From positions 1,240,001 through 1,304,000 of the forward strand of contig JAPEUQ010000010.1 of assembly GCA_027946365.1 (NCBI GenBank): a stretch of DNA of 64,000 nt, in the 5' to 3' direction. The number at the start of each line of letters is the position of its first letter. Positions within the stretch are counted from its first letter, which is position 1. This DNA comes from Kalmusia sp. IMI 367209. Lineage: Eukaryota > Ascomycota > Dothideomycetes > Pleosporales > Didymosphaeriaceae. The notes under the pieces are model-generated. The model was not told the DNA's origin. It searched no databases and saw only the letters and a program-made list of their open reading frames with translations. The translations under genes and the position numbers were made by a program. This document shows positions 22,625-34,621 of the stretch, piece after piece.

Positions 22625-22846
22625 ATGTGCTATCAAGTCGTTGAACGCTACTCTGTCTGCCGGTGCCTCTACTACAGACATTCCATCGACCCATGTGCCG
22701 CCCATGGACAACGCGGTCATTCGGTCCAAGAGAAGACTGTCCTCGTGGGTTATGCCTGCAGCAATCATAGCAGCCACCGACCAGAGGTTGCCTACGGCAC
22801 GGGAGTGCTCCCGGATTCTGGCTACGGAAGCGGAGCTACGCGATAA
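22625..22846 (+). CDS. Conserved small cysteine-rich fungal protein of unknown function
   Basis: Intronless frame for 73 residues starting MCYQVVERYSVCRCLYYRHS. Cys residues at about positions 2, 12, 14 and 23, together with HSIDPC and a GYACSNHSSH segment, suggest a small metal-binding or disulphide-rich domain. The N-terminal pattern (M-C-Y-x-V-V-E-x-Y-x-V-C-x-C, then VDPC-like, then TVLVGYxC) recalls a short fungal protein family I have seen annotated as hypothetical; I cannot verify this. The C-terminus (PDSGYGSG) is Gly/Ser-rich. A TATA box and CT-rich leader stand just upstream. It is the only convincing gene in about 10 kb of sparse DNA. No function is proposed. Confidence 0.68.
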   Translation: MCYQVVERYSVCRCLYYRHSIDPCAAHGQRGHSVQEKTVLVGYACSNHSSHRPEVAYGTGVLPDSGYGSGATR

Positions 22847-25800
22847 ACGATGCCGCAGACCAGCATTCAACCTGCATATTGATATCGACCGCGTTTTTGT
22901 CGACTTCTGAGACGCATACATGGGGCGCAGGTATTCACTTCTTCGAGCCGGACTCGGCGCAACTCGGCGCTTCTTTGGAGTCATTGTTCAGTGGGATCAT
23001 TCATTGGCTATCTTTTCGCAAGGCATTCGCACGGAGTTTTGTTAGGGACATCATACGGAATGACTGGGATGACTAGGACGACATGCATGGCAGGAGTCGG
23101 ATTGAGGCTTGTATGATTACGTTTGTGGTGAAGTGCATGGTGCACTGGTCACGAGTGACAAGTTGCATGGCATTCTGGTATTTGCATTCTTCAGCCCCTG
23201 TACTAGAATGGTTTTTTTCGTTGGTTGACTTGTTTGCTGCACGGCGTGCCCGGGTTTCATGTCTGATGTCTGCTTCTGTCGGAGAGTTTGTAAACTTTGT
23301 GCGGTACATCCGGGGTCCTGGCCGCGGAAGCCGATACGCCAGAATCGACATTTGACTTTCTCATCAGACTGATTGCATCAAGTGCTGCCGTACGATGCCG
23401 ACCTTGACTCATGGGCGATAGGAACTCGCGATGCGTAGCGCGGGATGACTTGAGGTTCGGCGGCTGGATGCGGCCTAGCGCAAGGTCGATCCACGCGTGT
23501 CACCGCTTGTTCTGCTGTGATTTTAGTGCTGCGACTGCAAAGAGCACTGCGAAGAAGCGGTGACTTCGACATCATTTCTTCATATTGCCCTTCGCAAGAC
23601 GGTGTAGGTACCGTCATGTTCCCCACGGAGCTCACCGCGCATTCACAGGCATCCGCAGGCGCAGACGGCCGCTGCTCGTGGCGGTCATCTGAGTGGCCAA
23701 TTTCCCCAGATCTCGAACGATGCTGATCTGGTCTATCATTCAGCCCTGCGGTGGCGAAGGCGACGTGTTCGTTCGATGACACCTCGAGGTGCCTTTGCTA
23801 CCTCCGATATTCCCGTCTGCCCAACAACCCAGTGCTGCTGGTTTTGCATCGCGTCGCTCGGCACGGCACGCTTCGCACACTTCCACGCGACTAGACAGCG
23901 GCCCCGCTGGGATTGCTCTCCAAGACTATTTTTGGTGTAAGCGTGTTCGCGCTACGTGGACGGGCGGATTCGATGGAGCCTGTGTTGCCATGTTAAGGGA
24001 CCTCCCGGTGTCCGTCTGCCGGACTAGGGACCGTTGTCTAATTCTGGAGAACCTCAAGACAGACAGCCGTAACCTCACAATCGATCTCTTCACTTCTCTG
24101 TTCGACTAAATTGCTCAAGCTCGGCTATCTCGACTGCCTTTGACTTCCCCCCGTAGCTTGGCGCAAATACATGCTAGCTACATAGAGGCAAACAGCTGCC
24201 TCTGTACGGCATGTGCCATATGGAGGCACGTTTCCAGACATTCGCTCCGCCGCTTTCGAATAACAAGTCAAAGTTTATTGTCGTCTTTCGTGTAAAACAG
24301 CCTTGGGTAAAAGGAGCACTGCGATATGCAATCTTCACATAGCACCCCTCGCCTGGCAACATGTCGAATTACCAGGTTAATCAATCCATGGAATAATTCC
24401 ATTGGCCGTGCCAGATATTAATATCCCTTCGTTGTACCGAAGGCTCACTTTCTTAGCGCTTTCATCCGACGTGGATTGGCCGAATATAGTGTCGCCAAGT
24501 GGCTGTGCCTCGCCCTAACCAATTCCGGAAGATGTCGCGACGACCCCAAATCATGAACATTAGCATCTCTTTGCTCGCATGCCCATGAATATGTTCGTTC
24601 CACGATGGAAAAATGCATGAAGAGTGACTTTTGAAAGGAGCATAATCTTGCAATCGCCAAGCACATCTCAGGGGAGTATCGCGCATTGGACGCCTCGCAT
24701 TTTCTAACTTTGTATCTCTGCTAAACTAAGTCAGGCGCACTCGACTCAGCCGACATACGTCGGACTGACCATGGTTGTTCGCAGCGTTCGACCCTACCAA
24801 CTTCGTAAAGACCGCCCCGCTTCCGTTGTGGGTCTTCGGTGTCCGCTTGCGGCGCCAGTGGACATCTCTCGTAGTCTGCCGTTCCCCAACTGCACATTGG
24901 TGTAAGTCAGACTCCTGAAGGCGCGCATTTGATGATCCTGGACGACGGGAAGTCGCCTCTACTGACCGAACGCTTGCTGCAACAGCCCCCATGGCGTGAA
25001 TCCTATTTAGACTTTGGTACAGCTCCTGCAAGGCAATGAACGATTTTTCGAATTCCTACCAGGCAACAGACACAAGCAGCCTGGTCTTGCGTACGTGGAG
25101 TGCTGGCATAGAGGCGTCCGGTACCGAGTCGCCGACCTCCCCTGTCAAAAGGCCCTACTCATATCAGCTTAATATCGACCCCACCCTTCTAGAACGTTTC
25201 GCTGCCTACTCCGGGGCGTTATACGCCGTTGGAAAGAGTTCACCTGCGGATGTTTCGACGACTTCGGGATAGTTTCCGCGACGGAGTGGGTGCCACACCT
25301 CTCCATGTCCGATAGTGAGGCGTTCTTCCATACCCCACAACCTTTGGCCCTCAAACACCATGTCGTGTCAATGAAGGAACCGAAACCGACTGACGAGGCT
25401 TTTTGCTATTCTTGCTACTCCACCTCGACTCGATGCTTGGATCAACAAGCGACCAAAATTGGTCCCGGTATCTACGTCGTCACTGACGACGCTCGCAGGA
25501 ATTAAGGATCATTGAAGGACAGGGTCCTGGTTGCCCGTCATCGTTAGAGGTGACCACCGGAAACAAGATTATTCCCCCTCTTCATTTCCTCTTTCTATCA
25601 TCTGGATTAGCAGTTATCAGTATGCCTCCTTTGCCCAAGCATGTCGTTCAGGACCCTCCCACGCCTTGTAAGACGTTGGCGAGGGGTCTTGTATGCCTCA
25701 TACCAGGCTTGAATGTGGGATCTAAGCAAGTCCACAAACAATGATGGTTAACGACTGCCCCAGTCTGCAAACCCCCGCAAAGTCTCAGTCAATCCTTCTA

Positions 25801-28638
25801 ACGTCCAGGGTCCTTCTTCTTCAGTGAGTTTTGGCTTACTCCGCGGCCCTTCTTTTCCTTCTGGGATGTGCGACGTAGGCATCGTCCTAAACTTTGCTGG
25901 AGGGGTAAAATCCTGGATGGGAATCTCCGTGTAATCCATCAGGCAACCCGTCTCTTGCGGTACGCAAGATTTAAACGTGTACCCGTGCGCTAAGACACCA
26001 AGTAAGCCATTGCCGGCCTCAGATTGATCATGTTCACACCCTTCTCTTACAGTTTCATGATTTGGTTCGATCTTTGATGGAGTGCTGTCTCTTCTTGTGA
26101 CCGGAACATCGCGGTACGTGCAGTGAGCACGCTCGGTAAGATGAAACCTTGCAGCTTCACTGTTGCGCAACGACCACCTTGTAGTACCAGGTCACCCTGA
26201 GGCAAGGTAGGATGCAGGAAGTCTCAAAGGTTCAATGCATCCAGGAAGTCAAGCTCACTGAACACAAGACCTTCGTATGTCTCATTCAGGCGCACTGCCC
26301 GCTCGTACAGCGGCGCAGCATAGTCACCGGGTATCGTGCGAGATGTGGCCGGGGTCCCTTTCCCTCATGACTGGGTTCTTTTTCGTTCCATTTCGCAATC
26401 TCTCAACACACTAGGAAGGCCGACTTGCATCTATACGCAAATTCTTGTGTCACTCGAGTTGGTGGTGAATAGTTGGGTCCCGTGGGTCTCGGCTATGCTG
26501 GCCCCCCTCAAACCTTCGTGTCTGGCTGCTTCGCCCCATCAGCCTTAATTCCCTAGTGTATCTGACTTTTTACTAGAATGTCTTAGGAGGTACTTTGAGT
26601 ATGCTGTCTCTTTCATTGTTCCTTAGCAATTCTCTAGGGATGTTGTGTACGGTGCCAAGTATTGCCTGGAAGTCCTTTTCATATGCGGTGCATCCCTTTG
26701 CTGAGATGGTAGCAGGTTCCAGCATCAAGTCTTTTATCTTTCCATCAATCATCACACACTCCCTGAATCTTGCCCTCTATCCCTGTTTGTCTCGCCGCCG
26801 GTGGTAAAGTCCCGATATCGACCGCATAGTAAGGACGCTGTGTACCCAACTCTTCTGATGAATTTAACAAGCCGATACTTTAATGAGTGAGACAGGGTAA
26901 TCGGAGAGGTACAAGACGGGGCGCGATTGCGCCGGCGCAGCATACTAGAGCTAACGTTTTGCAGCTAAGATAGTAAGCATCGAAGCCTCGCCGTCTGTAT
27001 GACAGCCTTGCTTAGGCAACAACTTCACCCCCTATCGAATCATAGTGTAAACGTACAGCGAGCGGTAACAGCAGGAGGCATAGCGTGCGACGAAACCTAT
27101 ACTCTTCCATGCAAAATCCCAGGAAGCCGAAATGCCTCTCGGGCGTATCGTTCAGTTGAATTTTGGTAGCCCAGTAGCTATAAAAGGAAGCAATAACACC
27201 ATGCGAAAGCATCGCATAGATGTCCTGCCCTCTCAAAACATACCGACTGCGAAGAGCACTGATCAATAGACGAAATGAACAAGAATTCGTGAGCACCAGA
27301 GTGCCAAACCAAACGTCAGGTCTCCCTCTGCGCTCCCTTTTTATACAAAAACATGCTGACAGCAAGCCACCAACGTCTTCACTCCGATCAGGCCTCCGAA
27401 ACGGTCAGCGGGGGATTCATCACATAAGGTTGCCGCGTGCGCGCCCTATAGGGCTGTATTTACTCCGACACGGTCCTTTTGATTGACGCATAGCTCCCTA
27501 CGGTCGTTCCGATCTACCGACGAGCTTATGGTGGCTTGCAGGATTCATCGCTTGCTGAGCGGCAGGGCGGCGTGGACGGGAGGAATGAGCCGGAGGGGCG
27601 GACGCGTAGGAAGCGCAACCGCGCCGGCGACGATATGGAGACATGAAAGTATATTATGCTAGGCGTTGTGATCAGATCAAGGCGAGTGGCGGATAATTAG
27701 GCACGAGCATTTGCGGGACGAAGGACTGGAGACATGGATGGCATCAGATGTTTCCTAGGGGATAAGAAAAACGCCGCGGCTCGCTGACTGCCCAAGTGAT
27801 GGCGCATACACTCGAGCGTTCTTACGCCCCAGGAGACTGCCCTGATCCTACGCGTGCTTCTCGGTTAGGCGTGTGGTAAGAGTCGTGATCCGCTAGTAAG
27901 TGCCGTAGGTGTTAAGTATTGATCCTTCCCGTGCTTATAGCTCGTTCTCGTCGAACACTTATATGTACCGACCTTCATCTCGATGTGCAGTATACACACA
28001 GCAACGATGTTCGGCACGTCAATTTTGACTAGCAGGGGAGTCTTTGGACGCCTCACATCTCGGCTTGTCTATCCTATCTAACCCGCACTTAGCGTTAGCG
28101 TCGCGTGCCGAAGCATGTGGAGACACGCTTACAGGTAAACAAGGCTCTGGGGTTCTTCAAATTCATCTGCATGGCGCTATTTCATCGAGGGCAATGATCA
28201 CTGACCGCTAGTCCATTAAGTCAGGGTTCTTCGCAAGAGCCTTAGATTATAATATGTCGAATTTTTCGCGCCCTATGAGGCTCGCTAGAGGATATAATAT
28301 AGGCTAGCACGGCTCAAGGTGCCCATTGTACAAGCGCTACTTCAATACCTTTTCTACACTCGAAGTCGAATCGTCCAGGAAGGAAAGGCAGCCACTGCAC
28401 TATCGATATCCACGCGATCATGTCCAACGTCATATATTCATACCTAATTCGACTTACAGTACTACGTCAAAAGTCTGAGGACCTATATATGCGCGGAGTT
28501 ATACCAAGGAATAGGATATCAAGTCCTTAAACTCTCGACCTGACACTGTAGGACAATTGCAACACGTTAAAAAGCTGATAAACAGACTAATTTCGCTTCA
28601 AATGGACATTGATGAAATTTTAGGTCTTCTCGAAGAAT
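22847..28638. other. Gene-poor region, right part, with coding-like debris
   Basis: About 5.8 kb without an intact gene. Minus-strand pieces with protein-like composition occur at 26755-26573, at 26340-26230 (ending FSELDFLDALNL before a stop) and at 26170-25748, in mutually shifted frames and without a recognisable domain. They could be remnants of one decayed gene. Nothing resembling a transposase, reverse transcriptase or terminal repeat was identified. Confidence 0.4.
25748..26755 (-). pseudogene. Possible decayed gene, family unknown
   Basis: Three minus-strand frames with natural-looking amino-acid composition follow one another but are broken by stops and shifts: 26755-26573 (opening MMIDGKIKDLMLEPATISAK), about 26340-26230 (GDYAAPLYERAVRLNETYEG), and 26170-25748, a 140-codon frame ending LTETLRGFADWGSR. 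None matches a family I recognise. Introns could explain part of the breakage, but I could not build a continuous model. It might equally be a chance run of open frames. Confidence 0.22.
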
Positions 28639-29840
28639 TTAATCCTGCACGCCCCGGATTAGGTTCTTGACACCTTCCCCCTTCGCCGTCTTCTCCCACG
28701 CAACCGTCGCATCTTCGAATCTCGTCGTCGATGAAATCAATGGCTTCACATCGATAAGGCCCTTTGTCAAAAGGCTCACCGCTAGCTCGTAGTCTCCAGA
28801 GCTGTACCGAAAGCAACCCCTGACCATCAACTCCTTTTCGCTCATGACTGTTATCGGAAACTCGACCTTCGGACGCCCTAAACCAGTTTGCACATACTTG
28901 CCTCCTCCGCGCAGGATGTGTATGCCGGTTGCGATACTGGATGGCGCACCAGAGGCTTCGATGACTGTATCCACCTCCTCCAAGCCTACGCTTGCTACAA
29001 GGGATGCCGCGTTCTGCTCGGGCGAGGCAGATGTGTCGGGCTTGAAAGTCTCGCATTTGACAAAGTCGCGAGCAAATTGGAGCTTGCCGTCCAAGATGTC
29101 GACGAGGAGGACTCGATGCGCACCGAATACTTTCGCAACAGACGCGCACAGCAACCCAATGGTCCCGCTTCCCATTACTACAACAGTCTCTCCAGGCTTC
29201 ACATCTCCTAGTTTCACTGCGTGAACCGCGACACTCGTAGGCTCCACCAGCACCGTTTCTTCTAGGCTGATCGTTTCGGGCACCTTGTACACGAAATCTT
29301 CTGCAATCTTGTAGTACTTGCTCAGCGTTCCGTGCGAGACGGGTGGTCCTGGATCAGCAGCGAACCGCATGTTTTTGCACAAGTGGTACGTTCCGGACTT
29401 GCAAGGGCGGCAGTAGCGGCAGGGTACTCCGGGTTCGATGGCGACGTGGTCGCCGACTGTGACGCTAGTTACGTCTTTACCCACGGCGGCGATGATGCCT
29501 GAGGCTTCATGGCCCATTGTGATGCCGACTTTCGGATCGACCATTCGAGTAATACCGCCATGTTGCCAGAAGTGGACCTAACGGATAGTGAGCGATGATC
29601 AGGGAGGATTCATGTTGGTTTCAATTTTTTGTAGGTATGGGTTATAAAAGTATGTTTGGAGAGGAATTGGAGTGGAAGACTAACGTCGCTTCCGCATACT
29701 CCGACGAATGCGATGCGAACGAGCACATCGTGGCCGTCGACAATCTCTGGTACCGGTGTATCTTCGAGTTTGGCGTCTCCTGCTTTGTATAGCTTGATGG
29801 AAGGGTTCTGCATGGTAGAAATCTGCATAGAAGTAGCCAC
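28639..29840 (-). CDS. Zinc-dependent polyol (sorbitol/xylitol) dehydrogenase
   Basis: Medium-chain dehydrogenase of about 364 residues, probably NAD-dependent and acting on xylitol, sorbitol or a related polyol. Exons: 29840-29685 and 29577-28639, joined at phase 0 to restore VGVCGSDVHFWQHGG, which carries the catalytic-zinc Cys and the adjacent His region. Next come GHEASG (catalytic Glu), GDHVAIEPGVPCRYCRPCKS followed by GTYHLC (four Cys of the structural zinc site, which is present here though lost in some xylitol dehydrogenases), and VMGSGTIGLLCASVAKVFGA with an acidic residue in LLVDI, pointing to NAD over NADP. The C-terminus has YELAVSLLTKGLIDVKPLIS. Several in-frame ATGs precede LYKAGD; I used the most upstream. 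Exact substrate is not determinable. Confidence 0.92.
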
Positions 29841-30485
29841 AATTTTAGTCCTGGAAGAAAGATAACAATGCGTAGCAGATACGCGCTCGATACATATTTA
29901 TATCTGGTGTTGATGAGCATCATGGTTATAGTCGGGCCATGTCTCGCCGTTACCGAAGGAAGGTGGGCCGAGATGCGAAAGTTCGGTTAACCTGCCGTTT
30001 GAGTCAACCCGCATTGCTCACACGCGTCTACAGCGACGCGTTTGTCAATGACGTAGCGCGGCTGTCAGACGCCAGTACAATGATATAGACAATCCACTAT
30101 TTATACATGGAATGAGCAGTAATCACCAAAGTAGTTGCAATACTAGCATATACGCCTCCGTTCTTAATCTTGCGCTGTCCTTTCACAACTTCCCTGCCCG
30201 CTAAATCCGAATGAAGTTTACGTCGGGAACACAAGCATCTACATGTCGCTCACTTTCGATTGACCTGGTGGCCACCGCCGAGCAGTCATCGTTTGAGAAG
30301 TTTGCTTAAATTGTATGCTCGCTGGCTGCTCGCAAGTCTATTGCATGATACAACCTACGTGCAGATGCCAACAATATAGATAAACGCACGTCGCTTCACA
30401 CTGCCTGTTCTCAGAGCTGTTTAGTTTCCGCCTTGTATATCAACCCTTTGCTTGAGTCTACTACTGCACCGCACTAATCTCGACA
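29841..30485. promoter_or_regulatory. Divergent intergenic region, polyol dehydrogenase / MYND gene
   Basis: About 645 bases between the outward-facing starts of the dehydrogenase (minus) and the MYND gene (plus), so both promoters are here. Palindrome-like acacgcgtctacagcgacgcgt occurs near 30020-30042. No gene is seen. Confidence 0.45.
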
Positions 30486-31377
30486 ATGGCAGACCATGCA
30501 TGCGCCAGCTGCAAGAAGGTAAGTATCTGCTCGAGACACAGCTACATGACAAAAGCCGGAGCACTGTTCTTGGTCGTATTGTGAATCATAGGATAACGCA
30601 ACCCACAATACACCCCACTTTAATGTCCTACCATGTCATGCACAAATTATACATTCACTTCCTTTTTATTTCCGGCAGACCGATGATGAAGTTCCGAGTT
30701 TGAAAGTATGCGCCAAATGCAAACAGACCCTCTACTGTTCCCGCGAGTGCCAGAAAGCCGACTGGAAGGCCTACAAGAAAGTATGTTCGCAACAAGCGGG
30801 GGACAACGCCGTCCCGAGGACTGAGCACTCCTCCACTTCCAACGGCAAGCGCGCTGAAAACCTCGAGAAGCACATTCCGAATTCCTTCACACGCATCGAC
30901 AACGGAACCTTCTTGCGCGATCGCCCGGAGAAGGACGTATACAAGCTGCTCATCGATGCGTTCCGCATGCGACAGGCCGATACGTTCGTCTTTGGGCGCA
31001 AGAAAGGTCTAGGTAGTGTGTATACGGGCGCGGCTTCGAGTATTGGGGGGTTCTGCGAGTTCCTTGGTACTGTGGAGCAGAAGTACCGGGCGCATCTGCC
31101 GGCTTGGCGGAGCGCGGACAAGAAGAAGGAGTGCGAGGAGTTTCGAGAGAAAGGCGAGGACTGGAGTAGTTCGAGGATGAAGGTGGCCAAGGATGGCTTG
31201 ATGGAGCATTATGGAGACGATAGTGTAAGCCATGTAACTACACCTGTTATTTTTGAAGCGCGCATCGTATCTAATAGTTGTTCATCTCAGATGCCGATGC
31301 AGTTGCGCATGTTTGCTGAGGAGGCGTTGGACAAGCCTACGCCGCAGGTACTACGCCATGAGCAGGGAAGGGCCTGA
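30486..31377 (+). CDS. MYND zinc-finger protein
   Basis: Protein of about 221 residues. Exons: 30486-30518, 30679-31224, 31291-31377. The first exon encodes MADHACASCKK. Joined, the N-terminal MYND finger reads CASC (6-9), CAKC (22-25), LYCSREC (31-35), then DWKAYKKVC, ending at Cys 47. MYND domains are protein-interaction zinc fingers. The usual seventh ligand His in WxxHKxxC is Tyr 43 here (codon TAC; CAC would be His), so the second zinc site may be altered. The rest, about residues 60-220, is helical and charged, ending in MPMQLRMFAEEAL; it matches a common fungal MYND protein type of unknown role. A further intron near the last codons (CAG/gtacta at about 31347) is possible. Confidence 0.87.
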
Positions 31378-32135
31378 AGACTGTGTTGATGGCTATTAAA
31401 TCCGATGGCATAGGCGGCGGCTTAGATTATAGCATGATGTATGTCAGCAACCGTGCGAACAATCAAGGTTAGTGACGGATAGGAAATGCGGGGAATGTGG
31501 TTTGGAAGTAACATACTAGCCGCGGTCCAGAGGCTCGTGGATCAAGATCTCCTCGGATGTACAATAAGGAATTCAGGCTTTTGACCCAGAGCTGGCCATG
31601 ACGAACATTGTGTTGGAACATGGTATTCACCTGGTTCCTAGACAAATGTAGTAGGATCGTGCTATATAATTAGTATTCCATTCATGAAATCCAAGAGGTA
31701 TGTACGCCGAAACACGAGACAGAATATTGTGTCCAATACATGCCGAGGAAGGTCATAGATGTACCGGAATGGATCGGCGAAAGAAACCTGTCTTCTCTCG
31801 TCCAGAACAACCAACTTCTTCTGCTGCACAGCATCATCAATGTGAATCGTGTCTTGCCCCATGATCAACCCGTAAGAAAGTCGCCCAGAGAGCTTCTCAT
31901 GGACTAAACATAAGGCTGTAGAAAATCTCACGGACCACCGCGTAATGCTTCCTGTTGTACTATTTGAAGTCTTCCACTATTAATTGTGAGACTCGAAATG
32001 AGACGAAAGCGTGCAAACAACACGAAAGTCTGATTCGGTCAGCATTAGCTAGGCTCGTTGCCGATGACAAACTAATAATTCACTTGTCTTAGCAATAGTA
32101 CCAGACCTGTCTGGAAGCTGCAGGAACCCCCTTGA

Positions 32136-32270
32136 TTACGCCCAAGTGTAGCCAGATGCATCAGAGGACCGCAGATAGGCCCGGAAGACGTCGCCGGCTT
32201 TCTTGGCATTGACATACCGGTCAATGACTTGTTTCTGCTTTGGCGTGTACACGTCAAAACTCTGCTTGAG
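32136..32270 (-). pseudogene. Possible coding remnant, unknown family
   Basis: A minus-strand stretch reads SFDVYTPKQKQVIDRYVNAK, then KAGDVFRAYLRSSDASGYTW and a stop at 32136. The composition is typical of real coding sequence, but no start or upstream exon could be joined confidently. Hydrophobic codons lie just upstream in another frame (about 32424-32275). It may be the last exon of an unrecognised gene or a relic. Confidence 0.22.
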
Positions 32271-32845
32271 GACTTACGGCCAAGCTAAGTGGTGCAGCCG
32301 TGGCTCCCCTCCAGAGCCACGGAAGATTGAGCTGGAGATAGAAGTAGACCTTGCATCTCGCGGAGAATAGAATAGAAGATAGTATATGAGGGGCAAAAGA
32401 GTGCAAAGGGCAAGAGCTCAACATCATCGACGATTGATGAGGGGATTGTAGAGAAGTAATTAAGACGTTGCTAAGAGGGCCCTGCTATAAGAAAATTACC
32501 ATACAGCCATGTCTGCTACTCGCTCAATTGCTGGGTTTCCCAAAACTATAGGGAGGAGTGAATCGCAAACAGCTCACAAGACTAGCAAGAACAGTGGTTC
32601 TATGATATTGGGTACACTGAAAGGTACTTGAATGAACATGAGATCGTTTGGGCTTTACTGCTAGTTACTTGCTACTCGAAGCTCCAGCCAAGAAATTTGA
32701 TTATATTAGGAGACAACTCGTCTCCGACACTTCCCGATGGTCACAGTGAGCGATAGCCAACCTCCGGATATGACAACCTTATTCATTGGAACACAGCTTT
32801 GTCCTGCATTGGTACCTATTCATTCCAAATGATTGACAGCTAGGG

Positions 32846-33120
32846 TGTACTGCACACAGTAGATATGCCTCGGTATGTTCGAGCGCCAGCCGCCTTCTCA
32901 ACATCAAACGCTCCTTCATTACAACTCTCTGCATTAGTCGCAATTGATCTGTAGCTTGGTGTACTGCACACACCGTGTACAGACCTCGGCATCTTCGAGG
33001 CCCAGCCGCCCTCCAAATATCAACTACTTCATCACAACAGCCACAGCACTATGCAGCGTTGATGTTGACATGTTCCAGTCCCAATCGATCGATAGCCAAA
33101 GCAGCTGAGCATGCATTGTG
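32846..33120. repeat. Diverged tandem repeat, period about 114 bases
   Basis: tgtactgcacac at 32846 recurs at 32960, each followed by a related block (cctcgg, ttcgag, ccagccgcc, atcaa, ttcat, acaac) in the same order. A weaker third unit with cctacctcggcttgcttgaacc follows near 33130. The units are roughly 70-75 percent alike by eye. Confidence 0.65.
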
Positions 33121-34621
33121 TATAGATAGAACGCCTACCTCGGCTTGCTTGAACCCCGCAATTGGGAAGAGCCACCCCAGGGGTTCGTGGCCATTTTTAG
33201 CGATGTATGCACATAATTATCGGCGAGGTACACGCAAGAGGGAATCTGGACTGTGTCAAGCCACTTCAGCATTTCTCCCACGTGCGCATGTAAAGCTTCG
33301 TGGCGTTATTGCTGCTCGCTAGGCAACGTGGTCATCCGGGCGGCTTGACTCGGCGTAGTGAGGAACATGGTGAGCATTCGCCCTGTGAGCGAAAAGACGG
33401 TGTAGAGCGACTCCAAGGCAGTATCCTAGGCAAGCAGTCCTTCTCGAGCTGAAAGATTGCTGATGCAGTTCTTGCATATATGTAACGAGAGTTGATTCGG
33501 CGATCCAACCAGATCGCTTATCTGGGGCGTGGTAATGGCAGGGTCCGCGCGGTATCTGCAGGACCGGCAGCCCCGAGCTTCGTCGTTCCTTTGGATTGTC
33601 ACTGCTGTCCGCCTAAAGGACCAATGCATTGGAAGGAATGAATACATGTCCGTCTTGTTCGCAAATCGCGCAGCTCTGTTGAGACTGTCGAAGATTGTGG
33701 TGCTGCGGTGGGAGAGATGATTCGACCCGGGAAGCAGTACTCGGCATACGAGACCGGCACCCCTCGATTAGGACTATGTTAGTGTTGGTTTCGCGAACTC
33801 TTCAAGGCTCTTCGGTCTGTTGACCAAGCCCACTGGTCGGGCCAACATGGAGCCTTCAGGCTACTGTGTAGTTATTGAGTGGATACTGGATGGTGCATCA
33901 CCCGATCCGTGAGTGTACTCGCGGGACTCGGACCTTGATCCTCCACGAGCCTGGACTCGCCATGCGAGTAGCACCGGCAGTTTGCCCAACTCGGGACAGG
34001 CTTCTAACAAAGCATGTGGAGGCGGCAAGATGCCAAGCCTTGTCCTCCGCGACCCCGCGAATCTGCGAACCTGGGGCACTCGTGGCTCGGACGGCGGGCG
34101 GATGTCGAGCGGTACACATGGTCACGATGCGCAGCCAGAGTCGTGACTGCGGATCCAGGTTTTCTCGTCCGGAGAGGATGGCCAAGCGATGTGACGAAGA
34201 GATTTCGCGAATGCCGTTGGGCAGGGAGTGAATGGTGATTCGTGCGCTAGGCGTCGTGGCGCCCACGCTGTTGCGGGGGTGGGCCCACCATCCCCAGATT
34301 CACTGGACGCCTCCCGTCGCTATCCACATCCAGCGTCTCTTCGTTGGCTCGCAACGGGCTCAAGGGCTCAAAGGGGCGTGGCGACGCCGCCATGTCAATG
34401 TCATTCCGCTGCCACTGCCTCGGTATTTTCCAACATTCGAAAGTCCTGTCGGTGCACGCGTCTTGGCTGCAGTCACAGGGGGGAGTGCGCGGGTGCCTCC
34501 TGCCAAAACAAGCCTGGATGATGTATATCTGCGCGTCCCTGGTCGCCGGATCTGATCTGCGTTCTACCTTTTTTCCAACATCACCTTCTTCCTCTTCGTT
34601 CCCCAATTCTGCTTCTCCATC

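Larger units (their letters stand above)
31378..34621. other. Intergenic region with tandem repeats and possible coding remnant
   Basis: About 3.2 kb without an intact gene. It contains diverged tandem repeat units (32846-33120) and a minus-strand coding-like remnant (32270-32136). The minus frame at 31931-31662 is protein-like but unrecognised. G+C-rich frames at 33861-34891 overlap on both strands and look like chance. A pyrimidine-rich leader of the MFS gene occupies the last 60 bases. Confidence 0.45.

Noticed and set aside
17995..28638. A biosynthetic gene cluster, prophage-like or retrotransposon element
   Set aside because: I looked for PKS/NRPS, cytochrome P450, transposase, integrase and reverse-transcriptase motifs and for terminal repeats and found none that I could support.
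33861..34555. Several overlapping frames before the MFS gene
   Set aside because: Open on both strands simultaneously in G+C-rich DNA, without domains; probably promoter-side sequence.
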